64,000 nucleotides of DNA from Caballeronia pedi (GTDB lineage: Bacteria > Pseudomonadota > Gammaproteobacteria > Burkholderiales > Burkholderiaceae): contig NZ_FCOE02000003.1 of NCBI RefSeq assembly GCF_001544915.2, positions 62,001 through 126,000 on the forward strand. The letters are read 5' to 3'. The notes beneath the pieces are model-generated. The model worked only from the letters and a program-made list of their open reading frames with translations, was not told where the DNA came from and made no database searches. Below, piece after piece: positions 54,323 to 62,980 of the stretch. A program made the position numbers and the translations under genes. The number at the start of each line of letters is the position of its first letter. Position 1 is the first letter of the stretch.

Positions 54323-55243
54323 ATGCAGGGCGCGGACATTCCGTTGAATGGAATACACGGGGCGACGATGAAGGCTTCTTACGAAGGAAACGGAACACAG
54401 GCGCCGGACGCGCCGGGAGTCGGCATGCTCCAGCGTGCGTTCGCCGTGATTCGAGCGCTCGGCGAGGACCAGGCCGAAGGCAGCCGTGTCACCGCGCTTG
54501 CGAAGGCGGTGGGACTGACGCAGGCCACCGTGCATCGCATCCTGCATGCGCTGATCGCGGAAGGCGTCGTCGAACAGGACGAAGGGAGCAAGCGCTATCG
54601 GCTGAGCGTGGATTTCTTTTCGCTGGCGGCGCAGGCGGGCAACCCGAGCCGCATGCGCACGCTGTGCCGGCCCGCGTTGCTGCGGCTATGCGCAAGTCTC
54701 GGCGACACCATCTTCCTGCTCGTGAAGAGCAGCTTCGATGCGGTGTGTCTCGACATGTGCGAAGGCCCGTTCCCGATCCGCTCCTTCACCGGCGATGTGG
54801 GCGGCCGCGTGGCGCTGGGCGTCGGGCAGGGCAGCCTCGCGATTCTCGCGTTTCAACCCGAGGAAGAGCGCGAGGAGATCATCCGCTTCAACGTGCCGCG
54901 GCTGCATAACTATGGCGTGTTCGACGAGGTCTACCTGCGCACCGAGATCGAGCGCGTGCGCGCGCAAGGCTACGCGGGGCGCAACAGCGGGCTGATCGAT
55001 GGCATGGCGGGCGTCGCGGTGCCGATCCTCGATCGGTCGGGGCTTGCAGTCGGCGCGTTGAGCGTCGGCACGCTGTCGACACGCCTGGGCGAAGACCGCC
55101 TGCCGATGGTGGTGGAACTGCTGAAGCGCCAGGCGCAGGCGCTCGGACCGCAAATTAATCCGTTCGATGTGGCCGTGCGCCGTCCGGCTCATGGCCTGAC
55201 GCGCGCGATGGCGACCAGGCCGCTGTCGGGGCCGGCGGACTAA
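54323..55243 (+). CDS. IclR family transcriptional regulator
   Basis: This 306-residue regulator has an N-terminal winged HTH (GMLQRAFAVIRALGEDQAEG, then SRVTALAKAVGLTQATVHRI, about residues 34-73). The C-terminal effector domain includes VCLDMCEGPFPIRSFTGDVG and the closing RNSGLIDGMAGVAVPILDRS. The ATG at 54323 follows GGAG closely; a later ATG at 54368 also has no HTH loss. It is divergent from the amine transporter/oxidase operon and the likely regulator through the box at 54240. Confidence 0.9.
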   Translation: MQGADIPLNGIHGATMKASYEGNGTQAPDAPGVGMLQRAFAVIRALGEDQAEGSRVTALAKAVGLTQATVHRILHALIAEGVVEQDEGSKRYRLSVDFFSLAAQAGNPSRMRTLCRPALLRLCASLGDTIFLLVKSSFDAVCLDMCEGPFPIRSFTGDVGGRVALGVGQGSLAILAFQPEEEREEIIRFNVPRLHNYGVFDEVYLRTEIERVRAQGYAGRNSGLIDGMAGVAVPILDRSGLAVGALSVGTLSTRLGEDRLPMVVELLKRQAQALGPQINPFDVAVRRPAHGLTRAMATRPLSGPAD

Positions 55244-55540
55244 GCGGCGGAACGCTTTCCACTCGCACGAACGCTGTGTTCTAAAGGAGCCAGGGACAGC
55301 GCAGGCGCGCGAATTGATACTAATGCGATGTCAGCCTCGAGCGCATGGTCCGATTCGGATGCTGATCGCGCAGATGCGTCAGTCGGAAAGCGACCTGCTG
55401 ATGCTCGTCGTGACGATCAGTCTTGCGATGCTCTCCATCGCAGCACGGCTCGGGCTGCATTTCGTGCGCGGCAAAAACGAGAACTTGACTCGATCGTTGT
55501 GTCCGCGGCTCTTCGATCCACCAACCACGCCACGCCAGCA
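55244..55540. other. Gap between the convergent iclR and FGGY kinase genes
   Basis: These 297 bases contain one open frame (from the ATG at 55323) with a single hydrophobic stretch and no known family. I see no clear RBS, promoter or terminator hairpin. Confidence 0.4.
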
Positions 55541-57169
55541 CTAACCCTCGCGAATCTCCCGCGCGCAACCCTGCAAGCGGATGAATGCGCGATATCGCGT
55601 ATCGTGCAATTGCGCGAGGTCGCCGGTTGCCGGCGTGTAAGTCTCCTTGACGCGCGCCATGCCGCTCATCGCCGAGCGAACGTCGTCGAACAGGCCACCC
55701 GCCACGGCGCCGAGCATCGCAGCACCGAGCAGCACGGGCTCCTCGGCCTGGGTGGCCAGCACCGGCTTGCCGGTCGCATCGGCGAGCAGTTGCCGGACCA
55801 GATCGAGCCGGCCCGCGCCGCCGCTGATCATCACCCGCTCGATCGGCGCGCCGGCCTGAGCCTGCGCTTCGATGATCTGACGCAGGCCGTAACCGATACT
55901 GCACACGCCGGCGACATACAGCGCGACCAGACTGTCGAGGCCGGTTTCCATACCGAGGCCGGCGATGACCGCGCGCGCGTGCGGATCGGCGAAAGGCGCA
56001 CGGTTGCCGAGGAACTCAGGGACGATGTGCAGGCCGTCCGCGAGCTTGACCGCGTCGGACAGGCTTCCGGACGCCTGGGCCGCGAGCCCGGCCAGCATGC
56101 CCGGGAGCGATTCGGCGCGTTCTTGCGCGCGCCTCCCGACATCGGCGGCGGCGGGATGCATCGCGAGCAGGCGCTCGATCGCAGCGCCGGCGACCGACTG
56201 ACCGCCTTCGTTGAGCCATGCCTGCGGCACCATCGCCGAGAAGTAGGGGCCCCAGACGCCGGGCACGAAGACCGGCTCCGCGGTCGTCGTCATCGTGCAT
56301 GACGAGGTGCCGAATACATAGGCCAGGCAGGACTCTGGATTCCCTTGCGCGCCCACGGTGCCGATACCGCCTGCATGGGCATCGATCACACCCGCGCCGA
56401 CCGGCGTTCCGGCGATCAGGCCGAGTTCCGCGGCGGCACGTTCGGTGAGGCCGTTGCCGAGTCGGGTGCCCGGTTCGACCACCTGTTGACCGATGCGCGC
56501 GAAGTCCTCGTCCGCCAGCGCGCCGAGTCCGATGGTCCGAAAATAGCTGTCGTCCCAGCGCCGCTCATGCGCGAGATAGGTCCACTTGCAGGTCACGGTG
56601 CAGACCGACCTCGACAGATCGCCGGTCGCGCGCCATGTCAGGAAGTCGGTGAGATCGAAGAATTGCCACGCGGCGTTAAAGGTTCGCGGCCGGTTTTCCA
56701 GAAGCCACAAGAGCTTCGGCGTCTCCATTTCCGGCGAGATTCTGCCGCCGACGAACTTCAGCACCGCGTGGCCGGTCGCGTTGATGCGCGCCGCCTGCTC
56801 GAGCGCGCGATGATCCATCCAGACCACGATATCACGCTCGGCCTGCTCCGACGGTCCCACGGGCAGCGGTATGCCGCCATCGCCCAGCACGACGAGCGAA
56901 CAGGTTGCGTCGAAGCTGATGCCGGCGACGGACTCGGGCGCAATCGCCGCCTGCGCGAGCGCTTCCTTCACGGCATGGCAGACGGCGCTCCAGATTTCCC
57001 CGCTCGATTGCTCGACGATGGCGCCGCTCTCATGGAACAGCGTAATGTCCTTTTTCGCCGAGGCGGACATATTGCCGGCGGCATCGAAAATTCCGGCGCG
57101 GGCGCTGCCGGTGCCCACGTCGACACCAATGACATGGCGTGCGCCGGCGCTCGGGTTGCTTGCGTTCAT
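55541..57169 (-). CDS. FGGY-family carbohydrate kinase (D-ribulokinase-like)
   Basis: This 542-residue sugar kinase has the N-terminal phosphate motif VIGVDVGTGSARAGIFD (about 13-29) and the middle ISFDATCSLVVL and VWMDHRALEQA. The C-terminal FGGY signature region is ISGGAGRLDLVRQLLADATG. It phosphorylates a ketose such as D-ribulose. It is the last gene of the pentitol operon, 63 bases after the SDR gene. Together they would make D-ribulose 5-phosphate from ribitol, which is inferred from the pairing. Confidence 0.9.
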   Translation of the reverse strand: MNASNPSAGARHVIGVDVGTGSARAGIFDAAGNMSASAKKDITLFHESGAIVEQSSGEIWSAVCHAVKEALAQAAIAPESVAGISFDATCSLVVLGDGGIPLPVGPSEQAERDIVVWMDHRALEQAARINATGHAVLKFVGGRISPEMETPKLLWLLENRPRTFNAAWQFFDLTDFLTWRATGDLSRSVCTVTCKWTYLAHERRWDDSYFRTIGLGALADEDFARIGQQVVEPGTRLGNGLTERAAAELGLIAGTPVGAGVIDAHAGGIGTVGAQGNPESCLAYVFGTSSCTMTTTAEPVFVPGVWGPYFSAMVPQAWLNEGGQSVAGAAIERLLAMHPAAADVGRRAQERAESLPGMLAGLAAQASGSLSDAVKLADGLHIVPEFLGNRAPFADPHARAVIAGLGMETGLDSLVALYVAGVCSIGYGLRQIIEAQAQAGAPIERVMISGGAGRLDLVRQLLADATGKPVLATQAEEPVLLGAAMLGAVAGGLFDDVRSAMSGMARVKETYTPATGDLAQLHDTRYRAFIRLQGCAREIREG

Positions 57170-57232
57170 CTCTCTGTCCGTGGTTGGAGTTGGGTCATGA
57201 CGGAAAGGCGCCGTCGCCCGCCCGATGGGTGG

Positions 57233-57961
57233 TCACAGATCGACGCTGTTGGGCAGGATCACGAGATCGCGAATGGTCACGTTACGCGGACGCGTCAGCA
57301 TGAAGAGCACCGCTTCGGCGACCTCTCGCGGCTGCATCAGACTGCCGGAGGCGAGCGCTTCCTCCATCTTGGCTTTCGGCCAGTCGTCGAGCAGGGCGGT
57401 GACGACCGGGCCGGGCGCGACGGCGCCCACGCGCACGCCATGTTTCGCGACCTGACGCCGCATGGTGTGCACGAACGCCTGCACGGCGAATTTGGATGCG
57501 GTGTAGATCGGCTCCCACACGACCGGCACGATGCCCGCGATCGAACTGGTGAACACGATATCGCCCGATTTCTGCGCAACCATATGCGGCAGTACGGCGT
57601 GCACCGAGCGGAACGCCGCGTTGATGTTCAGGTTCAGCATGCGATCCCATTCGTCCGGATTGCCGTCCACGATTTCGCCGCCGATATACGCGCCCGCGTT
57701 GGCGTGAAAGATGTCGAGGCCACCGGCGAGATCGAGAATTTTCGGCAGCATCGCCGAGACTTCGGACGGCTTGAGCAAATCCACGGACAAGGGCAGCGCG
57801 TTCGCGCCCAGTTCCGCGCAGCAGGCCGCGAGCCGGTCCTGCGCGCGATCGATCAGCACGACCTTCGCGCCTTCCTCGATCAGGACGCGCGCGCACTCCA
57901 GGCCGATGCCCGACGCCGCGCCGGTGATGGCGGCCACTTTTCCCGCGATGGATACTGACAT
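57233..57961 (-). CDS. SDR polyol dehydrogenase (ribitol 2-dehydrogenase-like)
   Basis: This 242-residue classical SDR has TGAASGIG at about residues 11-18 and the catalytic YTASK motif in [15 protein letters not shown]; the serine is in [10 protein letters not shown]. The sequence pattern [12 protein letters not shown] and the end [12 protein letters not shown] match my memory of rhizobial and burkholderial ribitol dehydrogenases (RbtD). The ATG at 57961 is preferred over the upstream frame, as homology starts at [11 protein letters not shown]. It lies between the permease and kinase genes. Confidence 0.87.
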   Translation of the reverse strand: MSVSIAGKVAAITGAASGIGLECARVLIEEGAKVVLIDRAQDRLAACCAELGANALPLSVDLLKPSEVSAMLPKILDLAGGLDIFHANAGAYIGGEIVDGNPDEWDRMLNLNINAAFRSVHAVLPHMVAQKSGDIVFTSSIAGIVPVVWEPIYTASKFAVQAFVHTMRRQVAKHGVRVGAVAPGPVVTALLDDWPKAKMEEALASGSLMQPREVAEAVLFMLTRPRNVTIRDLVILPNSVDL

Positions 57962-57986
57962 TGACGATTCTCCTGTTTGACTCGGC

Positions 57987-59270
57987 TCATGCGCGGCCAT
58001 GCGACACGCGCGACTGCCGGGCGAGCGAATCGACGATCACCGCGATGGCCAGCACCGCGCCGGTGATCATGAAGCGCAACGAAGATGAAAGATTGAGCAG
58101 CGTGAGGCCGCTTGCGATCGACTGGATCACGATGATGCCGAGCACCGCCGAATATGCGCTGCCGCGGCCGCCGAACAGGCTCGTCCCGCCGATCACCGCC
58201 GCCGCGATGGCGTTCAGGTTGACGTCGCCTGTGCCGGCCTGCTGGCTCGCGGATGCGAGGCGGGCAGCGGTGAGAATGCCGCCGAGCGCGGCGAAACTTG
58301 CGCACAGCACGAACGCGCTCGTATAAATGCTCGCGACCTTGATGCCCGCGCGCCGTGCGGCCTCGCGGTTGCCGCCGACCGCGTTCATCGAGCGGCCCCA
58401 GCGCGTGCGTGTCAGCGCGTAGTCCATGAGCACGGTGAGGCCGAGGAAGACGCCGAACATCAGCGGCACGCCGCGCCCCGTGTTGAGATAGGCGACGACG
58501 ATCTCCAGAAACACGGTGATCGCGACGGCCCGCGCCAGCAGGCCGCCCATCGACGGCGCGGAGAGCCGCGCGGCCTGACGGCGCGCGCGTGTGCGCAGAC
58601 CGAGCACGAGGATCGCCACGCCGGGCAGCAGCGCCAGCACATGCGAGACAAGCGCGGGGATGATCATCAATTGCCCGAAGTCCACCATCGTCGTGGAATA
58701 CGGCAGGTTGATGGAGCCGCTCGCGCCCAGCACATAGAGTTGCATCCCGAGAATCGCGAGCAGTCCCGCGAGCGTCGAGACGAAGCTCGGCATGCCGAGC
58801 CGGTTGAGCAGCAACGCGTACAGCGCGCCGATCGCGCCGCCCACCACGATTGCCGCAACGCACGCGAGCAGCACCGGCCAGCCTTCATTGACCCACAGCG
58901 TGCCGACGAGCGCGGAGGCGAAGCCACTCATCGAGCCAACCGACAGGTCGATCTCGCCGACCAGCAGCACGCAGACGATGCCGAGCGAAATGACGCCGAC
59001 CGTCGAACAATCGAACAACAGGTTCACAAGATTGTTGGCGGACAGAAAGACCGGATTCAGACTCGTGAACACGGTCCAGATGATGATGAGACCCGCGATG
59101 ACCGGCAGCGATCCGAGATCGCCGGAACGCACACGGTCGAAGAACGCGGAGACGCTTTCACCGACGCCGCTCGCGTGCTTGACGCGGACGTCGCTGCGGT
59201 CGAGCAGGGTGGAAGGCTGGGGCGCGCTTTGCGTGTCGGGCGGCGCGCTGCCCGGAGTGTGCTTGCTCAT
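57987..59270 (-). CDS. Sugar ABC transporter permease (RbsC/XylH-type)
   Basis: This 427-residue permease has a 40-residue hydrophilic N-terminus and then about ten helices. The family signatures are [16 protein letters not shown] near 105-120, [13 protein letters not shown] and the [15 protein letters not shown] segment near the C-terminus. The length beyond RbsC resembles XylH-type permeases. It lies 27 bases after the ATPase gene and probably transports a pentitol. Confidence 0.91.
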   Translation of the reverse strand: MSKHTPGSAPPDTQSAPQPSTLLDRSDVRVKHASGVGESVSAFFDRVRSGDLGSLPVIAGLIIIWTVFTSLNPVFLSANNLVNLLFDCSTVGVISLGIVCVLLVGEIDLSVGSMSGFASALVGTLWVNEGWPVLLACVAAIVVGGAIGALYALLLNRLGMPSFVSTLAGLLAILGMQLYVLGASGSINLPYSTTMVDFGQLMIIPALVSHVLALLPGVAILVLGLRTRARRQAARLSAPSMGGLLARAVAITVFLEIVVAYLNTGRGVPLMFGVFLGLTVLMDYALTRTRWGRSMNAVGGNREAARRAGIKVASIYTSAFVLCASFAALGGILTAARLASASQQAGTGDVNLNAIAAAVIGGTSLFGGRGSAYSAVLGIIVIQSIASGLTLLNLSSSLRFMITGAVLAIAVIVDSLARQSRVSHGRA

Positions 59271-59297
59271 GATCGATCCTTTACCCGATGTCCTGTT

Positions 59298-60101
59298 TCA
59301 TGCGTCCTGTTGAGCCTGACGGCGTCCCGCGCGGCGCGAGACGGCGTTCTCGGTCGCGCCGGTGATCGCGGCCACCAGCTCCGCGTTCGACGAATCGGGA
59401 TAGAAGATGCCGTTGTTGCGGCCGAGCCGCAGCACCACGATGCGATCCGCGACCGCGCGCACGTCCTCCATGTTGTGGCTGATCATGATGACCGCGTGGC
59501 CGCGATCGCGGACGCGCTCGATCAGGTTCAGCACTTCGGCCGTCTGCGCGACGCCGAGCGCAGCCGTCGGTTCGTCCAGCATGATGAGCTTCGGGTCGAG
59601 CAGCAGCGAACGCGCGATCGCGACCGTCTGGCGCTGTCCGCCCGAGAGCGAGGCGACGACGTCACGCACGCTCGGAATGCGCGCCGACAGTTCGTTCAGC
59701 AGCGTCCAGGCGCGCACTTCCATCGACACTTCGTCGAGACGCATGGGAGCGAGCTCGCGTCCGAGATAGATGTTGGCGACGACATCCAGGTTCTCGCACA
59801 AGGCGAGGTCCTGAAAAACCGTCGCGATACCCAGGTCGAGCGCCGTGCCCGGATCCGACAGCGTGACTTCCTTGCCGCCGAAGGTGATCGTGCCTGCGCT
59901 CGGCTGATGCACGCCGGCGAGGATCTTGACGAGCGTCGATTTGCCCGCGCCGTTGTCGCCAACCAGCGCGACGACTTCGCCGGCGTGGACATCTAGCTCG
60001 ATGTCCGTGAGCGCCGACACCGCGCCGAAATGCTTCGAGACGCCGCGCAGGCTCAGCACCAGCTCGCCGCGCCCGGCGTGTGGAGTGGGGTTTGCATTCA
60101 T
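59298..60101 (-). CDS. Sugar ABC transporter ATP-binding protein (single-domain)
   Basis: This 267-residue ATPase has one ABC domain: Walker A GDNGAGKST (about 47-55), the signature SLSGGQRQTVAIARSL and Walker B LIMLDEPTAALG. The H-loop is VIMISHNMED. RbsA or XylG relatives have two fused domains (about 500 residues), so this is the single-domain FrcA-like form. The ATG at 60101 is used because homology starts soon after it. Confidence 0.92.
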   Translation of the reverse strand: MNANPTPHAGRGELVLSLRGVSKHFGAVSALTDIELDVHAGEVVALVGDNGAGKSTLVKILAGVHQPSAGTITFGGKEVTLSDPGTALDLGIATVFQDLALCENLDVVANIYLGRELAPMRLDEVSMEVRAWTLLNELSARIPSVRDVVASLSGGQRQTVAIARSLLLDPKLIMLDEPTAALGVAQTAEVLNLIERVRDRGHAVIMISHNMEDVRAVADRIVVLRLGRNNGIFYPDSSNAELVAAITGATENAVSRRAGRRQAQQDA

Positions 60102-60163
60102 GATGTTCCTCTTCGGTGCGGCGGAACCCGCAGGCAGCCGGGGTCCGTCGCGATCAGTCCCGG

Positions 60164-61222
60164 TCAGTGCGTGATGCCGAGCTTCTTGCAGCCGTCCGCA
60201 TAACGGTCCGTGCAAAGCTCCTTCGCGTTCGCGAAGCCCTTGTCCACCACTTCGGCCTTCAGGTTCTGCGCGGTGATGACCGAGGGCTTGAACAACTGCG
60301 TCGGCGTGTTGAAGAGCGAGGTTTCGCCCTTCGGCGCCTGTCCCGAGAGAAAGCCGACCGCCGCCTTCGCCGCCGCCGCCGCGACGATCTCGCTCGGCTT
60401 GAGGATGGTGTTGTACTGGTCGCCCGAGATGATGAGTTGCAGGCCGGCGATGGTCGCGTCGTTGCCGGTCACGGGCGGCACGGGATTGACGCCTGCCGCC
60501 TTGAAGGCCGCGATGGTGCCGCCGGCGGTGCCGTCGTTGGCCGCCACCACGCCGACGATCTGCGAGCTGAAGCGCGTGATCTGCCCGCTGACCCATTGCT
60601 GGGCCTTGGGCGGCGCCCATTCCGGCGTGTCGTATTCCGCGAGGGTCTTGTAGCCGCCGCTTTGCAGACCGGTGTGAATGCCCTTCTTGATGAGACCCGC
60701 CGCCGCATCCGTGGGCGAGCCGTTGACTTCGAGCACGCCGCCCTTGCTGGTCGCAACGCCCGTCGCCTTGAGATGATCGACGAGCGAGGTCGCGATTGCC
60801 TTGCCGATGCCTTCGTTATCGAAGGAAACGTAATAGTCCGCGGGCGTCGACGGCACCGGCCGGTCATAGGCGATGACCTTGATCCCCTGACTCTGCGCCA
60901 TATGCACGAGCGACGCGGCGGCCGTGGAATCCACCGGATCGAGGACGATCACCTTCGCGCCTTGCGCAATCACGGAATTGAACTGCTGCTGCTGCGTCGC
61001 GACGGCCGCATTGGCGTTCTGATAGAGCACTTTGCAATCCGGACAAAGTTTCGCCATTTCGGCCTTGAAGCCGGGAAAGTCGTGCTGCTCATAGCGCGTC
61101 GACGCCTGATCGGGCATCAGGAACGCGACCGTGCCGCTGGGCGCGGCCAGCGCCGGCAGGCTGCACGACAGGCCGAGACTCAGCGCGCCCGCGCTGATCA
61201 GTTGGGTTGAGAGCTTTTTCAT
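60164..61222 (-). CDS. Sugar ABC transporter substrate-binding protein (XylF/RbsB-type)
   Basis: This 352-residue periplasmic protein has a signal peptide (MKKLSTQLISAGALSLGLSC, cleaved near ALA) and the type-I sugar-binding fold. Signatures are VAFLMPDQASTRYEQHDFPG, IAQGAKVIVLDPVDSTAAAS, GIKVIAYDRPV and VVAANDGTAGG. It is the first gene of the pentitol operon, divergent neighbours being absent; the AraC gene lies upstream on the same strand. The ligand is likely ribitol or a related polyol (inferred from the enzymes). Confidence 0.91.
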   Translation of the reverse strand: MKKLSTQLISAGALSLGLSCSLPALAAPSGTVAFLMPDQASTRYEQHDFPGFKAEMAKLCPDCKVLYQNANAAVATQQQQFNSVIAQGAKVIVLDPVDSTAAASLVHMAQSQGIKVIAYDRPVPSTPADYYVSFDNEGIGKAIATSLVDHLKATGVATSKGGVLEVNGSPTDAAAGLIKKGIHTGLQSGGYKTLAEYDTPEWAPPKAQQWVSGQITRFSSQIVGVVAANDGTAGGTIAAFKAAGVNPVPPVTGNDATIAGLQLIISGDQYNTILKPSEIVAAAAAKAAVGFLSGQAPKGETSLFNTPTQLFKPSVITAQNLKAEVVDKGFANAKELCTDRYADGCKKLGITH

Positions 61223-61355
61223 TGCATGTCTCCGAGTTCTTGGGATTTGAGTGTCGTACTACCGTGTTGGCCTGCCGCATGCGCATTCGAACAAGTTAGG
61301 TATCCTTTTCAAGAAGTCTGTTATCGGATGCCCGGCGCCGCCATTGCGCCGCACA

Positions 61356-62327
61356 CTAGCCGGCGATTTCCGGCATCTCGACCTGTTCGATCGAATCAGC
61401 CGCGCTCGCGGCGTTGAGCCGTTGATAGGTGCGCCAGCGTGTCGGCGACATCTGCTTGAGCAACAGGAACTGGCGATTGAAATTCGAAAGGTTATTGAAG
61501 CCGACCTGATAGCAGATATCGGTGACGCTCAACTCATCCGACATCAGCAACTGGCAGGCCAGGTTGATACGCAGCCGGTTCACGTACTGGACGAACGGCA
61601 CACCCGTATGGCGGCGGAAATACCGCGAGAAGGCGCTTGCGCTTTGTCCGGCGAGCTCCGCCAGTTCGGTCTCCCGCAACTCCTGCGAGAGATTCTTCCC
61701 GATGAACGAAAGCACATGATTGATGCGGGTCTCGCCGTAACGGTCGGGGTCGGCGCGATATGCGGCGCTCGCGAGCTTTCGCGGTTCCTCGCTCTGGGCA
61801 AGCAACTCGAGCAACGCCGCCAGCAACCCGATACGCCGCATGCCCTGCGCGCCGAGCATCTCGCGCATGATCGGTTCGGCGGCCGCGCCCGTCTCCTGTG
61901 TGAAGAGCAGGCCCCAGCGCGATGAATCGAGCAGCGACTCCATGCGCCTGAACTCCGGAAACGCCTCGGTCGCGCGTGAGACGAATCCGGCATCGAATTG
62001 CAGCACGAGGCAGCGTTCGGCTACGCGATCGCCGCCCGGAACGTTGCTGACCCAGTTGTGCGGCAGGTTCGATCCGACCATCACGAGATTGCCCGGCGCG
62101 AAATTGCCGATGTGATCACCGACGAAGTATTTGCCCGTGGTCGCGGTGATGAGATGGATCTCGTACTCGGGATGAAAGTGCCAGCGCACGGTGCGATAGG
62201 GATAGCCATGCGACCATACCTTGAACGACTCATCGCGCGGGACGGCGACCAGTTCCAGATCGGGCTCGGTCGCTTTGGCGCGACGGGCATCGTCGTTGTG
62301 CGCGGTCGTCTCCCGGTTTGCTGTCAT
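61356..62327 (-). CDS. AraC family transcriptional regulator
   Basis: This 323-residue regulator has an N-terminal cupin domain (RWHFHPEYEIHLITATTGKY, about 49-68) and a C-terminal AraC HTH pair. That pair covers ELAELAGQSASAFSRYFRRH and ends with the signature VGFNNLSNFNRQFLLLKQM. The ATG at 62327 has GGAGA upstream, so it is preferred to the longer frame. It lies 133 bases upstream of the pentitol operon, which it probably activates. A decayed LacI regulator lies just beyond it. Confidence 0.9.
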   Translation of the reverse strand: MTANRETTAHNDDARRAKATEPDLELVAVPRDESFKVWSHGYPYRTVRWHFHPEYEIHLITATTGKYFVGDHIGNFAPGNLVMVGSNLPHNWVSNVPGGDRVAERCLVLQFDAGFVSRATEAFPEFRRMESLLDSSRWGLLFTQETGAAAEPIMREMLGAQGMRRIGLLAALLELLAQSEEPRKLASAAYRADPDRYGETRINHVLSFIGKNLSQELRETELAELAGQSASAFSRYFRRHTGVPFVQYVNRLRINLACQLLMSDELSVTDICYQVGFNNLSNFNRQFLLLKQMSPTRWRTYQRLNAASAADSIEQVEMPEIAG

Positions 62328-62482
62328 ACGTTGTCTCCACGGCTTTTTGTGCTTTTGCGCAGCGCGTTTCATCGCGTCTTGCCATGACTGAAAAGTAGCC
62401 CTTTCGGTGTCATCTCACCACTTAAAATAACACCGCGAACTGATACTTTCTTGCATCGGGGTTAGTCCTTAGCGTGAGAAAG

Positions 62483-62881
62483 TCAACTTTTGTGCAAAGC
62501 AGCAGCATGCGGACGGTGACGACGCGCCCAGCGATGCGTGCGGCTATTCGGCGAGCCTCGCGCCCGCACGCCGGACGATTCACGCATCACAAGTTCCGGC
62601 AGGGCCGGCACGACCCACCGCGCGCTTTCCTTGCTCCCGAGATGTGCGAACAACAACTCGACCGCCCGCAGCGCCATGTCATCGAGATGCAAATCGACCG
62701 CGGTTAGCGGCGGCCGGCAGCGTCGCGCGCATGCCGTCGTAGCGTGTGACGACCTTGATGTCCGCGGACACGCGCTTGCCGGTCTGCGCGATCGCCTGCG
62801 CCGGACCCGAACGCGAACGCGTCCACGAGCGCGCAGAGGTCGTTCACCTCGGGATGGCCGCGCAGAAATTTTCCGAAATAC
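62483..62881 (-). pseudogene. LacI family regulator, frameshifted C-terminal remnant
   Basis: On the minus strand the effector-domain end of a LacI regulator is spread over three frames. YFGKFLRGHPEVNDLCALVD begins at 62881, AQAIAQTGKRVSADIKVVTR with YDGMRA is in a second frame, and PPLTAVDLHLDDMALRAVEL, running to MRESSG, is in a third. At least two frameshifts occur, and the DNA-binding domain and most of the effector domain are missing. It may once have controlled the pentitol operon. Confidence 0.75.
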
Positions 62882-62980
62882 AGATGGATTCCTAATCAAT
62901 TTGAGTGCTCTAAATCGGTTTTCTGCAGTCACATCGAAAACGAAGAAAAGCGCTTGCCACCTCGGGGGCCGCGTCGGCCG

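Noticed and set aside
55323..55544. Possible small membrane protein between iclR and the FGGY kinase gene
   Set aside because: It has one hydrophobic stretch but no clear RBS and no recognised family; it ends just inside the kinase gene's 3' end.
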